Shown here piece by piece: positions 25,093 to 33,112 of a stretch of 64,000 nt of DNA (its first letter is position 1; every line of letters starts with the position of its first letter). The position numbers were made by a program, and so were the translations under genes. The stretch spans positions 465,746 through 529,745 of the forward strand of contig JAJVIC010000009.1 in NCBI GenBank assembly GCA_022072225.1, given 5' to 3'. Source of the DNA: Bacteroidia bacterium (GTDB lineage: Bacteria; Bacteroidota; Bacteroidia; SXHM01). The notes under the pieces are model-generated. The model saw nothing but the letters and a program-made list of their open reading frames with translations. It made no database searches and was not told the origin of the DNA.

Positions 25093-25190
25093 TATTTAAC
25101 TACTAACGGGCACAAATCTCGGGTGGTTTTTCGCGCTTGTCAATACTACATTTGTAGTATTTTTAGGGTGTTTTTGCATTTTTTTTGCCT

Positions 25191-25847
25191 TTAGAGCGAT
25201 GAATGCCATGCTATAAGCTGCACTTTGCTGCTCAGTTTTAGTTTGGTTAACAGGTTTCTGATGTGGGTGCGGGCAGTATTGTATGAAATATCGAGTACAA
25301 AGCCTATTTCGCGGGCGGTATGGCCCCGTACTATTAAGTTTACAATGTCTTTTTCGCGCGGGGTAAGGGGTTCTTCCGGCTCTTCCGGTTTTTCGGCTTG
25401 GGTTTCTGTTTCGGCAGGTGCAGCGGGGGCTTGCAAATCTTCGGGCGTAGGTTTTTTGCAGCGGCTGTGGCTGAAAAAGGCTCCGGTTTGCTGTATCAGT
25501 TCAAGCAGTTCGTTGGGGGTGGCATCGCAGCCAATAATGGCTGCGGGGCGGCATTTTTCGGCTTCGTTGAAACGGCCGTTGCTGTTGGTGTTTTTCATAA
25601 GTATAATTTTAAGATTAGGGAATTCAGTTTTCAGTCGGCTGCACACTATTTGCGGAGCCAGCCCGGGCAGGTAGGGGTCTAAGAGTAATACCCGCGAGGG
25701 CATGCGCTCCAGATGGGTAAAAATCTCTTTGCTCTCGCAAGCAATACCCGTTACCCTTACGGCTATGCTCCTTTCCTCAATATAATCGGCCAGTGCTGTG
25801 GCAAGCAGGCGGCTGGGCATGGCTATGATGAGGCGTATGGTGTGCAT
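25191..25847 (-). CDS. LuxR/NarL-family response regulator with degenerate receiver
   Basis: 218 aa. Residues about 1-120 resemble a receiver domain: the phosphoacceptor-like Asp is present in VLLLDPYLPG (about D57), but the paired acidic residues near the N-terminus are replaced (RLIIAMPSRLL) and the conserved Lys is missing (MKNTNSNG), so phosphorylation is doubtful. Residues about 155-215 are a clear LuxR/NarL helix-turn-helix (PLTPREKDIVNLIVRGHTAREIGFVLDISYNTARTHI...KL). An Ala/Pro/Glu-rich linker joins them. No histidine kinase is nearby. It lies at the head of the minus-strand block and just downstream of the shared 39-bp element, so it may regulate itself and that block. Confidence 0.85.
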   Translation of the reverse strand: MHTIRLIIAMPSRLLATALADYIEERSIAVRVTGIACESKEIFTHLERMPSRVLLLDPYLPGLAPQIVCSRLKTEFPNLKIILMKNTNSNGRFNEAEKCRPAAIIGCDATPNELLELIQQTGAFFSHSRCKKPTPEDLQAPAAPAETETQAEKPEEPEEPLTPREKDIVNLIVRGHTAREIGFVLDISYNTARTHIRNLLTKLKLSSKVQLIAWHSSL

Positions 25848-25861
25848 TTTTTTTAGTTTTT

Positions 25862-25943
25862 AGTCGGTAGTCGGTAGTCGGTGGTTCGTGGTCTATGGTC
25901 TACGGACTATGGACTACGGACTATGGACTACGGACTATCGACT
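25862..25943. repeat. 7-bp tandem repeats forming a hairpin (second copy)
   Basis: AGTCGGT heptamers (25862-25890) face GGACTAT/GGACTAC heptamers (25905-25940), the same family as 23626-23716. It lies in the leader of the LuxR gene, between its -7-like box and the ATG, so the transcript could fold here. Confidence 0.7.
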
Positions 25944-25953
25944 CATTCCGCCA

Positions 25954-26018
25954 CAAACATATTCCCACCTTGCCACTTGATGTTTACCAACTTTTTGCAG
26001 AAAATAGGTGGTCTGAGG
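25954..26018 (-). promoter_or_regulatory. Candidate promoter/operator with 39-bp shared element (copy B)
   Basis: The element (25980-26018) is 38/39 identical to 18911-18949. On the minus strand its TTG (25990-25988) is 26 bp before TATGTTTG (25961-25954), a full match to TAnnTTTG. The spacing of 26 is longer than the usual 19-21 but equal in both copies. It precedes the LuxR-family gene. Confidence 0.55.
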
Positions 26019-26071
26019 CACCTTTTTTTTAAAACTTTCCTTTGTCAGCGCGGTTTACCGAAAGAAAAATG

Positions 26072-26099
26072 TAGGTGTGAAAATGCCCGAAAAAAGTTT
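26072..26099. repeat. Second shared 28-bp intergenic motif (copy B)
   Basis: 25 of 28 bases match 19039-19066. The surrounding 26100-26300 is A/T-rich with no gene that I can support. Confidence 0.45.
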
Positions 26100-26308
26100 A
26101 AAAGGGCAAAAAAATCATTCAAAATCATTCAAAACCACACGGTATTTATGCCCCAAAATCTGCCAAGCCCTTATACACATTCTGCAAAATCGAAACATAA
26201 GACAAATTGAACCATAAGCCTTGAAACACGCTTATTAACTAAAGATTAAGGTTTAGTGGAAACTTAATTAAATTAATAAATAGGCGAAAGAAAGCCTCTG
26301 GAAGGAGT

Positions 26309-26316
26309 TAAATTTG
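26309..26316 (+). promoter_or_regulatory. Candidate -7 box (TAAATTTG)
   Basis: TAAATTTG matches TAnnTTTG and lies 22 bp before the ATG at 26338, which would give a very short leader. No TTG is found at the usual distance; a small dyad (AGGC ... GCCT, 26282-26297) is there instead. Confidence 0.4.
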
Positions 26317-26337
26317 CAGCATTAAACTATCAACATT

Positions 26338-29300
26338 ATGTATAGCTATACTAAACTAATCCTTATTGCCGGTTTTATACTGGCTTTTAGCGGTGTGCAA
26401 GCACAAACCGATGTAATAAACATAGTACCCAACGGAGGCGTAGGAATTAACAACGGCACCGTGCCTGCCGAAAGCTCACTGCTACTGGGAGCCGAAGACG
26501 CCACAGAAGGCGGGCAGCTTCAGTTGAATCCCGGTACAAGTTTCACCTCGGCCTACTACCTTGATGTATATGGAAACATTATGCGCCTGCTGTGGGGAAC
26601 AGCAGCCGGTACCAGCGGAGTAGCCATGAAAGTAGATGGCACCGGACAGGTAGCAATAGGCACAGCCGACCCTACCGCGCGTTTTACCGTTGGCAACTCC
26701 AACCAGTTCAGAGTATCGTCAACAGGCGATTTAATAACCATTGATAACGTAAGTTACGACTGGCCCGCGGCCAATGCCTCAGGCGCATTAATCAACAACG
26801 GCAGCGGAACCCTGAGCTGGGGCAACGGCAGCAGTCTGTTTACCGCAGGTACAGGCCTAAGCTGGAGCAGCAACACACTCAACAGCGTATGGACCGCAAA
26901 CGGAACACACATCTATAACAACAATACCGGCAACGTGGGTATAGGCGCTACAGGCCCTGTTGAAGCACTCGAAATTTTCAGAAGCGGCTCAGACCCCGTT
27001 CAGTTATTTCATTCATCAGGCGTAGCAAGCTATAAATTAGGTAACGATGCCAACGTATTTAAAATTGCCGCCATGGACAATGGCTACGGAGGCCACACCG
27101 GAAGCTTTGCTGCCAACGATGCACAGGTAATAGCCCTCACCAATACAGGCAATGCAGGAATTGGAACTACAGGCCCATCAGGTAAACTGCATGTGGTAAC
27201 CGCCAACTCAGACGGCAATGTGGGAGCATGGAACAGCGGTCAGTTAGTAGTAGGTCAGGCTGCCGCTTCGGGCGCAAGTTCCGGTGCAATCGGAATAAGC
27301 TATTCAACTACAAACAATGCAGGTTATATTTCATCGCTGTCGCCAACAACCGCATGGAGAGATTTAGGATTTCGTGCCCTAAACACCATGTTCTATTACA
27401 ACGGTGCTACAGAAGGTATGCGCTTAACCACCGGAGGAAACCTTGGAATAGGCAACACAGGACCAACCGAAAAACTGGAAGTAAGCGGTGCCATAAAAAT
27501 AGCAGGAGCTTCGGCCACCGACAATAACAGCCCCGCACTTACATTAGTATCAGACGATGACTTTTTATATGATGGCGAATACATTAACCATTATGCATTA
27601 GGCTTCCATCAGTTCAATGACGGAGCAGGCTTAGGGTGGAACTTGTATGGTTCGGGCTACTACGGTATAGATTTATTTACTGGCGGAGCCCAACGCTTTA
27701 GAATAAGCAATAACGGAACCGTGAAAATAAACAACCTTGCCGGTGCAGGTACCCGTTTTGTAGTGGCTGATGCCAGCGGAAACCTTTCGGCAGGAACAGG
27801 TATAGGTTCAGGAATAGTTACCGGAGTTGGTGTTGCAACCCGCGTAGCATTCTGGAACACTGCCAGCGATTTAGGTTCAAATGCCAACCTTTATTGGGAT
27901 AATACCAACAGCAGGCTGGGTGTTGGTATTGCAGCCCCAACTTCAAGGCTTCATGTTTCGGGATCAAGCAGGTTTTCGGGCGATGTAGGAATTGATGGAG
28001 GAAATACACTTTATTTCGGCCGAGAAGAAAATTTTGGCGGAGGTGATGTTGGAGGTGCCGATTACGGATATATAAGATGGGATAATGATAACAACAGTTA
28101 CAATCACTGGGGCGACTCGGGCGAAAACGGTGCCCTTGTTATTGGCTCGCAGAACGATGGAGCAAATACAGTTTCAGATGTAGTGGTTCTTGAAGGTGTG
28201 GCAGCAAATATTTTTAACCCCGGTTCAGGTATTAACTATTTCAGAGGAAGAGTGGGTATTGGCACTCCCAATCCTGTTGGGCACCTTCACATAGCTGGAA
28301 ACCACGTCAACGGAATTTTCACAGATGGTAATGATCGGCCAAGTATAGGTGCTACTGGTCATTATCCTCAAATGGTTATGATGGCAGGCGGAACAGGTAA
28401 CACAAGTCATGGTGCTACTATAATATTGGGAAGCTATGATAGTGGAACTTCCGGAGCTTTCAAACATTGGTCAATAGGAACAAGTGGACAAAACAGTACT
28501 TTCCTGGATATTGGATATAGCAGTTCCGATCTTAATCCTCATGCCGGTATAAGAAATTATAATGGCTCAACCTTTATGACCATTACTAATTCAGGTTATG
28601 TAGGTATTAACACTACTGGACCGGGCGGAAGACTTCATGCGGTTAATTCGGGGGGAGAGTATATGATATATAATACCTCAGGTAACCTACAGGTATATGA
28701 AGCAGAATCAACCGGAGGAGAGGTAAGAATTGGGGCAGCATGGAACAAACCCGGAATATATACAAGTAACTCTTGGCTATATGTTAGTTCAGAAGGAGGA
28801 ATAGCTATTAATGATAATAATCAGGAAAACTGGTATTTCGATGGCGATAATTTTTATTCCAATGGATGGGGACATATCTATACAAGCAGCAGCAATCTGC
28901 ACCTTGATTCTTATTCGGGTGAAATGTACCTGAACTACTATTATAATAACTGGGTAAATATAGGCGACCCGGGAAGTGCAGGTTACATGAGGGTTGGAGG
29001 ATTTCATATTTATGACAATAATGATTGGGCTTACCATACGGGTGCCCCTAATGACAGGGTTTACTTTGAAAATAGAGTAGGTATTAAAGGCACCCTTGCA
29101 TTAGGCGGGAATCCATGGGGTTGGGGTGACCCTGGCTGTGTAGGTTGTTCAGATGCCATTAACGGAAATCCTAACCTCTGGCTTACCGCACAAGACAGAA
29201 TATATTTCCAGGCAGGAAATACCGGTGCTGCAAATTACAATTACAGGTTTAGCATGAATGCTTTCGGTCTAAGCGATAAAGAAGTGGCTACAGAAACAAG

Positions 29301-29967
29301 CAACTGGGGGTATCTTGGATCATCAGGCAGAAGATGGTATTGGTTTTATGCTAATAATAAATCTTCTTCAAAACCCAATCCGTTCATCAGCGGTTCAGAG
29401 GTTTTACAGGAAGACGGAAGTCAGACCAATACTGTTCGTAATTATTGTACAGAATCAATTAAATATACTATTGAGGATTGGGGAGTGGGACAATTGGTAA
29501 ACGGAGAAATTTTTATTGAGTTTTATGAATATACAAAAATTTGGCTTTCACCTTTCGTAAACCCTATTGTTTCAGTAACACCAATGGGTAACTGTAATGG
29601 CTTGTATATCTCTGAAATTACCCCAAAAGGATTTAAGGTTAAAGAACTTTCAGGGGGCACTTCCAACGTGAAATTTTCATGGCGTCTGGCTGGCATAAGA
29701 GCAGGAGATGAAGTAGTCTCTTCAGTTGTTGACTATAATTTGGAGAGATTTTCAAGTGCACAAAAGGGGTTAAGAACAGAAAATCCAGAAAAACTAGAAA
29801 ACAGGGATTCCCTTATAGAATATTTAAAAATCATGTTCCCAGAAGCAAAGAAAAGGGGATTTATTACTGCCTTGGAGCAACTGGATTTGACACCTGAGGG
29901 AGAAAAACTTGCTTTAATGTTAGGAATTACAGGCAACACAATGCTACCTGAGAATAACCGAAAATAA
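26338..29967 (+). CDS. Secreted fibre-like repeat protein
   Basis: 1209 aa. A signal peptide (about 1-22, ending GVQAQ) is followed by repeated short beta units built on GxVGIGTxxPxxKLxV (about 85-115, 195-215, 275-290, 370-385, 535-550, 640-655, 765-780), as in Bacteroidota tail-fibre-like proteins. Tyr/Asn/Asp-rich segments with YWDNTNSRLGVG and NWYFDGDNFYSNGWG connect them. Residues about 1000-1209 form a distinct end: SGSEVLQEDGSQTNTV, CTESIKYTIEDWGVG, a stretch with SNVKFSWRLAGIR, then a helical tail. No T9SS domain is evident. It shares the ATRVAFW...NLYWDNTNSRLG unit with the protein at 43117. Likely surface-exposed or assembled on the cell. A 50-bp palindrome terminates it. Confidence 0.75.
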   Translation: MYSYTKLILIAGFILAFSGVQAQTDVINIVPNGGVGINNGTVPAESSLLLGAEDATEGGQLQLNPGTSFTSAYYLDVYGNIMRLLWGTAAGTSGVAMKVDGTGQVAIGTADPTARFTVGNSNQFRVSSTGDLITIDNVSYDWPAANASGALINNGSGTLSWGNGSSLFTAGTGLSWSSNTLNSVWTANGTHIYNNNTGNVGIGATGPVEALEIFRSGSDPVQLFHSSGVASYKLGNDANVFKIAAMDNGYGGHTGSFAANDAQVIALTNTGNAGIGTTGPSGKLHVVTANSDGNVGAWNSGQLVVGQAAASGASSGAIGISYSTTNNAGYISSLSPTTAWRDLGFRALNTMFYYNGATEGMRLTTGGNLGIGNTGPTEKLEVSGAIKIAGASATDNNSPALTLVSDDDFLYDGEYINHYALGFHQFNDGAGLGWNLYGSGYYGIDLFTGGAQRFRISNNGTVKINNLAGAGTRFVVADASGNLSAGTGIGSGIVTGVGVATRVAFWNTASDLGSNANLYWDNTNSRLGVGIAAPTSRLHVSGSSRFSGDVGIDGGNTLYFGREENFGGGDVGGADYGYIRWDNDNNSYNHWGDSGENGALVIGSQNDGANTVSDVVVLEGVAANIFNPGSGINYFRGRVGIGTPNPVGHLHIAGNHVNGIFTDGNDRPSIGATGHYPQMVMMAGGTGNTSHGATIILGSYDSGTSGAFKHWSIGTSGQNSTFLDIGYSSSDLNPHAGIRNYNGSTFMTITNSGYVGINTTGPGGRLHAVNSGGEYMIYNTSGNLQVYEAESTGGEVRIGAAWNKPGIYTSNSWLYVSSEGGIAINDNNQENWYFDGDNFYSNGWGHIYTSSSNLHLDSYSGEMYLNYYYNNWVNIGDPGSAGYMRVGGFHIYDNNDWAYHTGAPNDRVYFENRVGIKGTLALGGNPWGWGDPGCVGCSDAINGNPNLWLTAQDRIYFQAGNTGAANYNYRFSMNAFGLSDKEVATETSNWGYLGSSGRRWYWFYANNKSSSKPNPFISGSEVLQEDGSQTNTVRNYCTESIKYTIEDWGVGQLVNGEIFIEFYEYTKIWLSPFVNPIVSVTPMGNCNGLYISEITPKGFKVKELSGGTSNVKFSWRLAGIRAGDEVVSSVVDYNLERFSSAQKGLRTENPEKLENRDSLIEYLKIMFPEAKKRGFITALEQLDLTPEGEKLALMLGITGNTMLPENNRK

Positions 29968-29977
29968 TAATTGCCAT

Positions 29978-30027
29978 ATAAAACAGCGGGGGCGAAAAAC
30001 TTAAGTTTTTCGCCCCCGCTGTTTTAT
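29978..30027. terminator. Bidirectional terminator, 50-bp perfect palindrome
   Basis: 25-bp arms without a fixed loop, centred between 30002 and 30003, with an A/T-rich outer part and a GC-rich core (AGCGGGGGCG). It stands between convergent genes (stops at 29967 and 30040) and can terminate both. Confidence 0.9.
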
Positions 30028-30039
30028 GCGCTATGCAAA

Positions 30040-30600
30040 TTACGAAGTTGCAATAAACAGATTGGTGATGGTAGCATCTATATCAATAGTAGCAGGCGGG
30101 TTATTTCCATCCTGCAATGTCAATGTAAGCGTGCCGCTTATATACTTGTCGCCCGGGTTGCCTACATCGGAAGCGTCATCAACCGCGGTAATGTTTAATT
30201 CACCCGAAACAATGGTAAAGCCCGTAGCACAGTTAGAGCTGATAGTGCCGTTTATAAGTGCGCCTCCACCAACCGGTAGCTGGTAAGTTCCCGTTTGCAG
30301 TTGCCCCATTTGCTCAACAGAAATTCCCAGTTGCCATGAGTAGCCGGTTTCAAAAAAAACAATGCTCAGCAACTGACCTGCAGAATTATATGTAGCCAGC
30401 GAAATGTTAACCGTACCGGCAGTTTCATTGTCAGTAAACGTAACGTTTTCAGTTTGTGTGCAGGCCCCTGTAGCCGACCAGCTCAGTACGGCATCACGTA
30501 CATCAACCGGGTCATCATCATCATTCGGGTTACACGATGTTATGCTAAATAAAACAGCCGGCATAAGCAGCAGCATAAAGAGGTGATTAAGTTTGTTCAT
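30040..30600 (-). CDS. Lipoprotein of unknown function
   Basis: 186 aa from ATG 30600; the frame is open 120 bp further upstream, but the lipoprotein signal starts here. The signal peptide (MNKLNHLFMLLLMPAVLFSITSC) has lipobox ITSC, then an Asp-rich linker (NPNDDDDPVDV). The mature part is predicted beta-rich, with a VNISLATYNSAGQLLSIVFF strand pair, GTYQLPVGGGALINGTI and two Cys (in GACTQTE and SSNCATG) that may form a disulfide. Typical of SusE/F-like or fibre-associated Bacteroidota lipoproteins, but I recognise no specific family. Divergent from the TonB receptor, so both may serve one uptake function. Confidence 0.7.
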   Translation of the reverse strand: MNKLNHLFMLLLMPAVLFSITSCNPNDDDDPVDVRDAVLSWSATGACTQTENVTFTDNETAGTVNISLATYNSAGQLLSIVFFETGYSWQLGISVEQMGQLQTGTYQLPVGGGALINGTISSNCATGFTIVSGELNITAVDDASDVGNPGDKYISGTLTLTLQDGNNPPATIDIDATITNLFIATS

Positions 30601-30636
30601 AGTGTTATAGTTTAGGTGAATAATGTAATAGTGTAG

Positions 30637-30669
30637 CAAAACTATAAAACTTTTTATCTTCACCCCCAA
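30637..30669 (-). promoter_or_regulatory. Candidate promoter of the lipoprotein gene
   Basis: On the minus strand TTG (30669-30667) is followed after 22 bp by TAGTTTTG (30644-30637), a full TAnnTTTG match. The ATG is 36 bp downstream. Confidence 0.45.
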
Positions 30670-30679
30670 ACCACCCGCA

Positions 30680-33076
30680 ATGAGAAATATCATATTACTT
30701 GCCTTTGTTTCAATTATCAATTATCAATTATCAATTGTCAATTGCCTCGCCCAGCAAACCCTGCGCGGCTCCGTTAAAGACCAGGAAAGTAAGGCCACCC
30801 TTATCGGTGCAAACGTGGCGGTCTATAAAGACACCGTATTAATTGGCGGCTCGGCAGCCGATGCCGATGGTTTTTTTAAAATCGAAAACATTCCTTACGG
30901 ACGCTACACCGTAGTGGCCACTTATATGGGTTATAACAAAGCAGCTTTTCAAAATATCATTGTCAATGCTGCAAAAGAAACCATTCTTAACATAGAACTC
31001 GAAGAATCGGTAGTGGAGATGAAAGAAGTTTCCATACTCGGAGCGCGTAAAGGTGAAGTGCTGAACGAAATGGCGGTAGTTAGCGCCCGCGCTTTTTCTG
31101 TTGAAGAAAGCGATCGCTATGCAGGCAGCCGTGGCGACCCTGCCCGTATGGCCAGCAACTTCGCAGGCGTTAGCGGTGCCGATGATTCGCGCAACGATAT
31201 TACCGTACGCGGAAACTCGCCTTTCGGTGTGTTATACCGCATGGAAAATGTAAACATTCCTAATCCCAATCACTTTGCTGTAGCGGGCACAGCCGGTGGT
31301 CCTGTAGGAATATTGAACAACAAAGTATTAGCCAACTCCGACTTCATGACCGGTGCTTTCCCTGCCGAATATGGTAATGCCATATCAGCCGTGTTCGATT
31401 TAAAAATGCGCAATGGTAACGACCAGAAGCATGAGTTTACTGCGCAACTCGGTTTGTTTGGAACAGAACTTACTGCCGAAGGTCCCATTTCTAAAAAAAG
31501 CCATGCATCGTATCTGGTAAACTACCGCTACTCAACCATTGTACTTTTCTCAGCCATAGGCATTGATTTAGGCACCGATGCAAAACCCTATTATCAGGAT
31601 GCTTCTTTCAAATTCAACTTCCCCACCAAAAAGGCAGGAACCTTTTCTCTGTTTGGTTTGGGAGGTGTCAGCAAAATCGACATTCTCACCAGTCCCGATA
31701 AGTTTGCCGAAGACCGCGAACTTTATGGCGATGCCGATAAAGACGAATACTTCCGCTCGGGCATGGGCGTTGCGGGACTGAACTGGATCCTGCCTTTAGA
31801 CGATAAATCTTACTTGCGTACCACCCTTGCCGTAACAGGCGACTACACCAAGAACTACCGCGAAATAGTTTACCGCCACACCGAAGGTGCCGACTCTGCG
31901 TTTGTAGTTGATTCATTAGTGCCCGAGCTGCGCTACAATTTTACCACTACCAAATATTCGGTCAATCTTTTTTACAACCGCAAGTTCAATGCGCAACATA
32001 CCTTACGTGCCGGCATCTATACCGACATGTTTCAGTTCAATTATCAGGACAGCTCACTCATTCGTAACGAGTACCGCTTTGAACAACGCCTGCGCGCCCA
32101 AAGCATTGCTTATCTGCTGCAACCTTATTTGCAGTGGGCCTACCGCATTACCGAAAAATGGACCTTCAACGCAGGATTACATGCACAGTATTTTACCCTC
32201 AATACTAACAGCTACAGCGTAGAACCCCGTGCCGGACTGAAATGGAAATTCAAGCCCACGCAGTCCCTAAACTTTGGTTTTGGTATGCACAGCCAAACGC
32301 AACCTTATTATATCTATTTGCAGGAACACAGCAGTGGTCAGCAGGAAAATAAAGACCTGCCTTTTATGCGCAGCACCCACTATGTTTTGGGCTACGACAA
32401 TGCACTGACACCTTACCTGCGCATTAAATTAGAAACCTATTACCAGAAACTCAACAACATTCCGGTTGATACCTTTCCTTCTTCTTATTCTGTCTTAAAT
32501 GAAGGTACCAGTTTCGACCGCTACTTTCCCGGAAAGCTGGTAGCCGATGGCACTGCCGAGAACTACGGAATAGAATTAACCATCGAAAAATTCTATAACC
32601 GCAACTACTTCTTTATGTTTTCGGGAACACTCTACAACTCCATCTACAAGCCCGCAGACGGCAAAACCTACGACACCGATTTCAACGGCAACTATATTGT
32701 AAACCTTTTGGGGACAAAAGAATTCAAATGGGGCAAAAAACGTCCGAATACATTTGGAATAGGAGGGAAGCTCACCACAGCCGGAGGGCGCAGATATACA
32801 CCCATTGATGTGGCCGCATCCGACTCAACCGGCAAAGCTGTATTCATTGATGCCGAGCGCAACAGCCTGCAATACAAATACTATTTCCGCTTTGATGTAA
32901 AAATCAATTATGCCATCAACGCCAAAAAGCTGCGCCATGAAATAGGAGTGGACCTTGTGAATGTTGCTCAAACCAAAAACGTATTGCGCAAAATATATGT
33001 TGGCGGTGCCGAACCAATAAAAACCGATTATCAGTTGGGCTTTTTGCCGGTGTTTTATTACAGGGTTGATTTTTAG
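30680..33076 (+). CDS. TonB-dependent outer-membrane receptor (SusC/CirA-like)
   Basis: 798 aa. The signal peptide is followed by a carboxypeptidase-like regulatory domain (about 25-115: TLRGSVKDQESKATLIGANVAVYKD, GFFKIENIPYGRYTVVATYMGY), the plug (about 130-260, with ITVRGNSPFGVLYRMENV) and a 22-strand barrel to the C-terminal Phe-type ending (FYYRVDF). It should import an unknown substrate (siderophore, cofactor or oligosaccharide) with TonB energy. No SusD partner follows. Part of the signal peptide is coded by ATCAATT heptamer repeats (30710-30744). It shares a divergent intergenic region with the lipoprotein at 30040. Confidence 0.92.
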   Translation: MRNIILLAFVSIINYQLSIVNCLAQQTLRGSVKDQESKATLIGANVAVYKDTVLIGGSAADADGFFKIENIPYGRYTVVATYMGYNKAAFQNIIVNAAKETILNIELEESVVEMKEVSILGARKGEVLNEMAVVSARAFSVEESDRYAGSRGDPARMASNFAGVSGADDSRNDITVRGNSPFGVLYRMENVNIPNPNHFAVAGTAGGPVGILNNKVLANSDFMTGAFPAEYGNAISAVFDLKMRNGNDQKHEFTAQLGLFGTELTAEGPISKKSHASYLVNYRYSTIVLFSAIGIDLGTDAKPYYQDASFKFNFPTKKAGTFSLFGLGGVSKIDILTSPDKFAEDRELYGDADKDEYFRSGMGVAGLNWILPLDDKSYLRTTLAVTGDYTKNYREIVYRHTEGADSAFVVDSLVPELRYNFTTTKYSVNLFYNRKFNAQHTLRAGIYTDMFQFNYQDSSLIRNEYRFEQRLRAQSIAYLLQPYLQWAYRITEKWTFNAGLHAQYFTLNTNSYSVEPRAGLKWKFKPTQSLNFGFGMHSQTQPYYIYLQEHSSGQQENKDLPFMRSTHYVLGYDNALTPYLRIKLETYYQKLNNIPVDTFPSSYSVLNEGTSFDRYFPGKLVADGTAENYGIELTIEKFYNRNYFFMFSGTLYNSIYKPADGKTYDTDFNGNYIVNLLGTKEFKWGKKRPNTFGIGGKLTTAGGRRYTPIDVAASDSTGKAVFIDAERNSLQYKYYFRFDVKINYAINAKKLRHEIGVDLVNVAQTKNVLRKIYVGGAEPIKTDYQLGFLPVFYYRVDF
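30710..30744 (+). repeat. 7-bp tandem repeats within the TonB receptor signal peptide
   Basis: TCAATTA/TCAATTG heptamers repeat five times and code VSIINYQLSIVNCL of the signal peptide. Such CAATTATCAATT arrays are typical of intergenic repeats; here they are in frame. Confidence 0.75.
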
Positions 33077-33112
33077 AAAACCAAAACCAAAACTTAGCGT
33101 TAAACTGCGCTT

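Noticed and set aside
25881-26210. 109-aa plus-strand reading frame
   Set aside because: Its first part is only the 7-bp repeats (GLWSTDYGLRTMDYGL) and the remainder is A/T-rich intergenic DNA with shared regulatory motifs.
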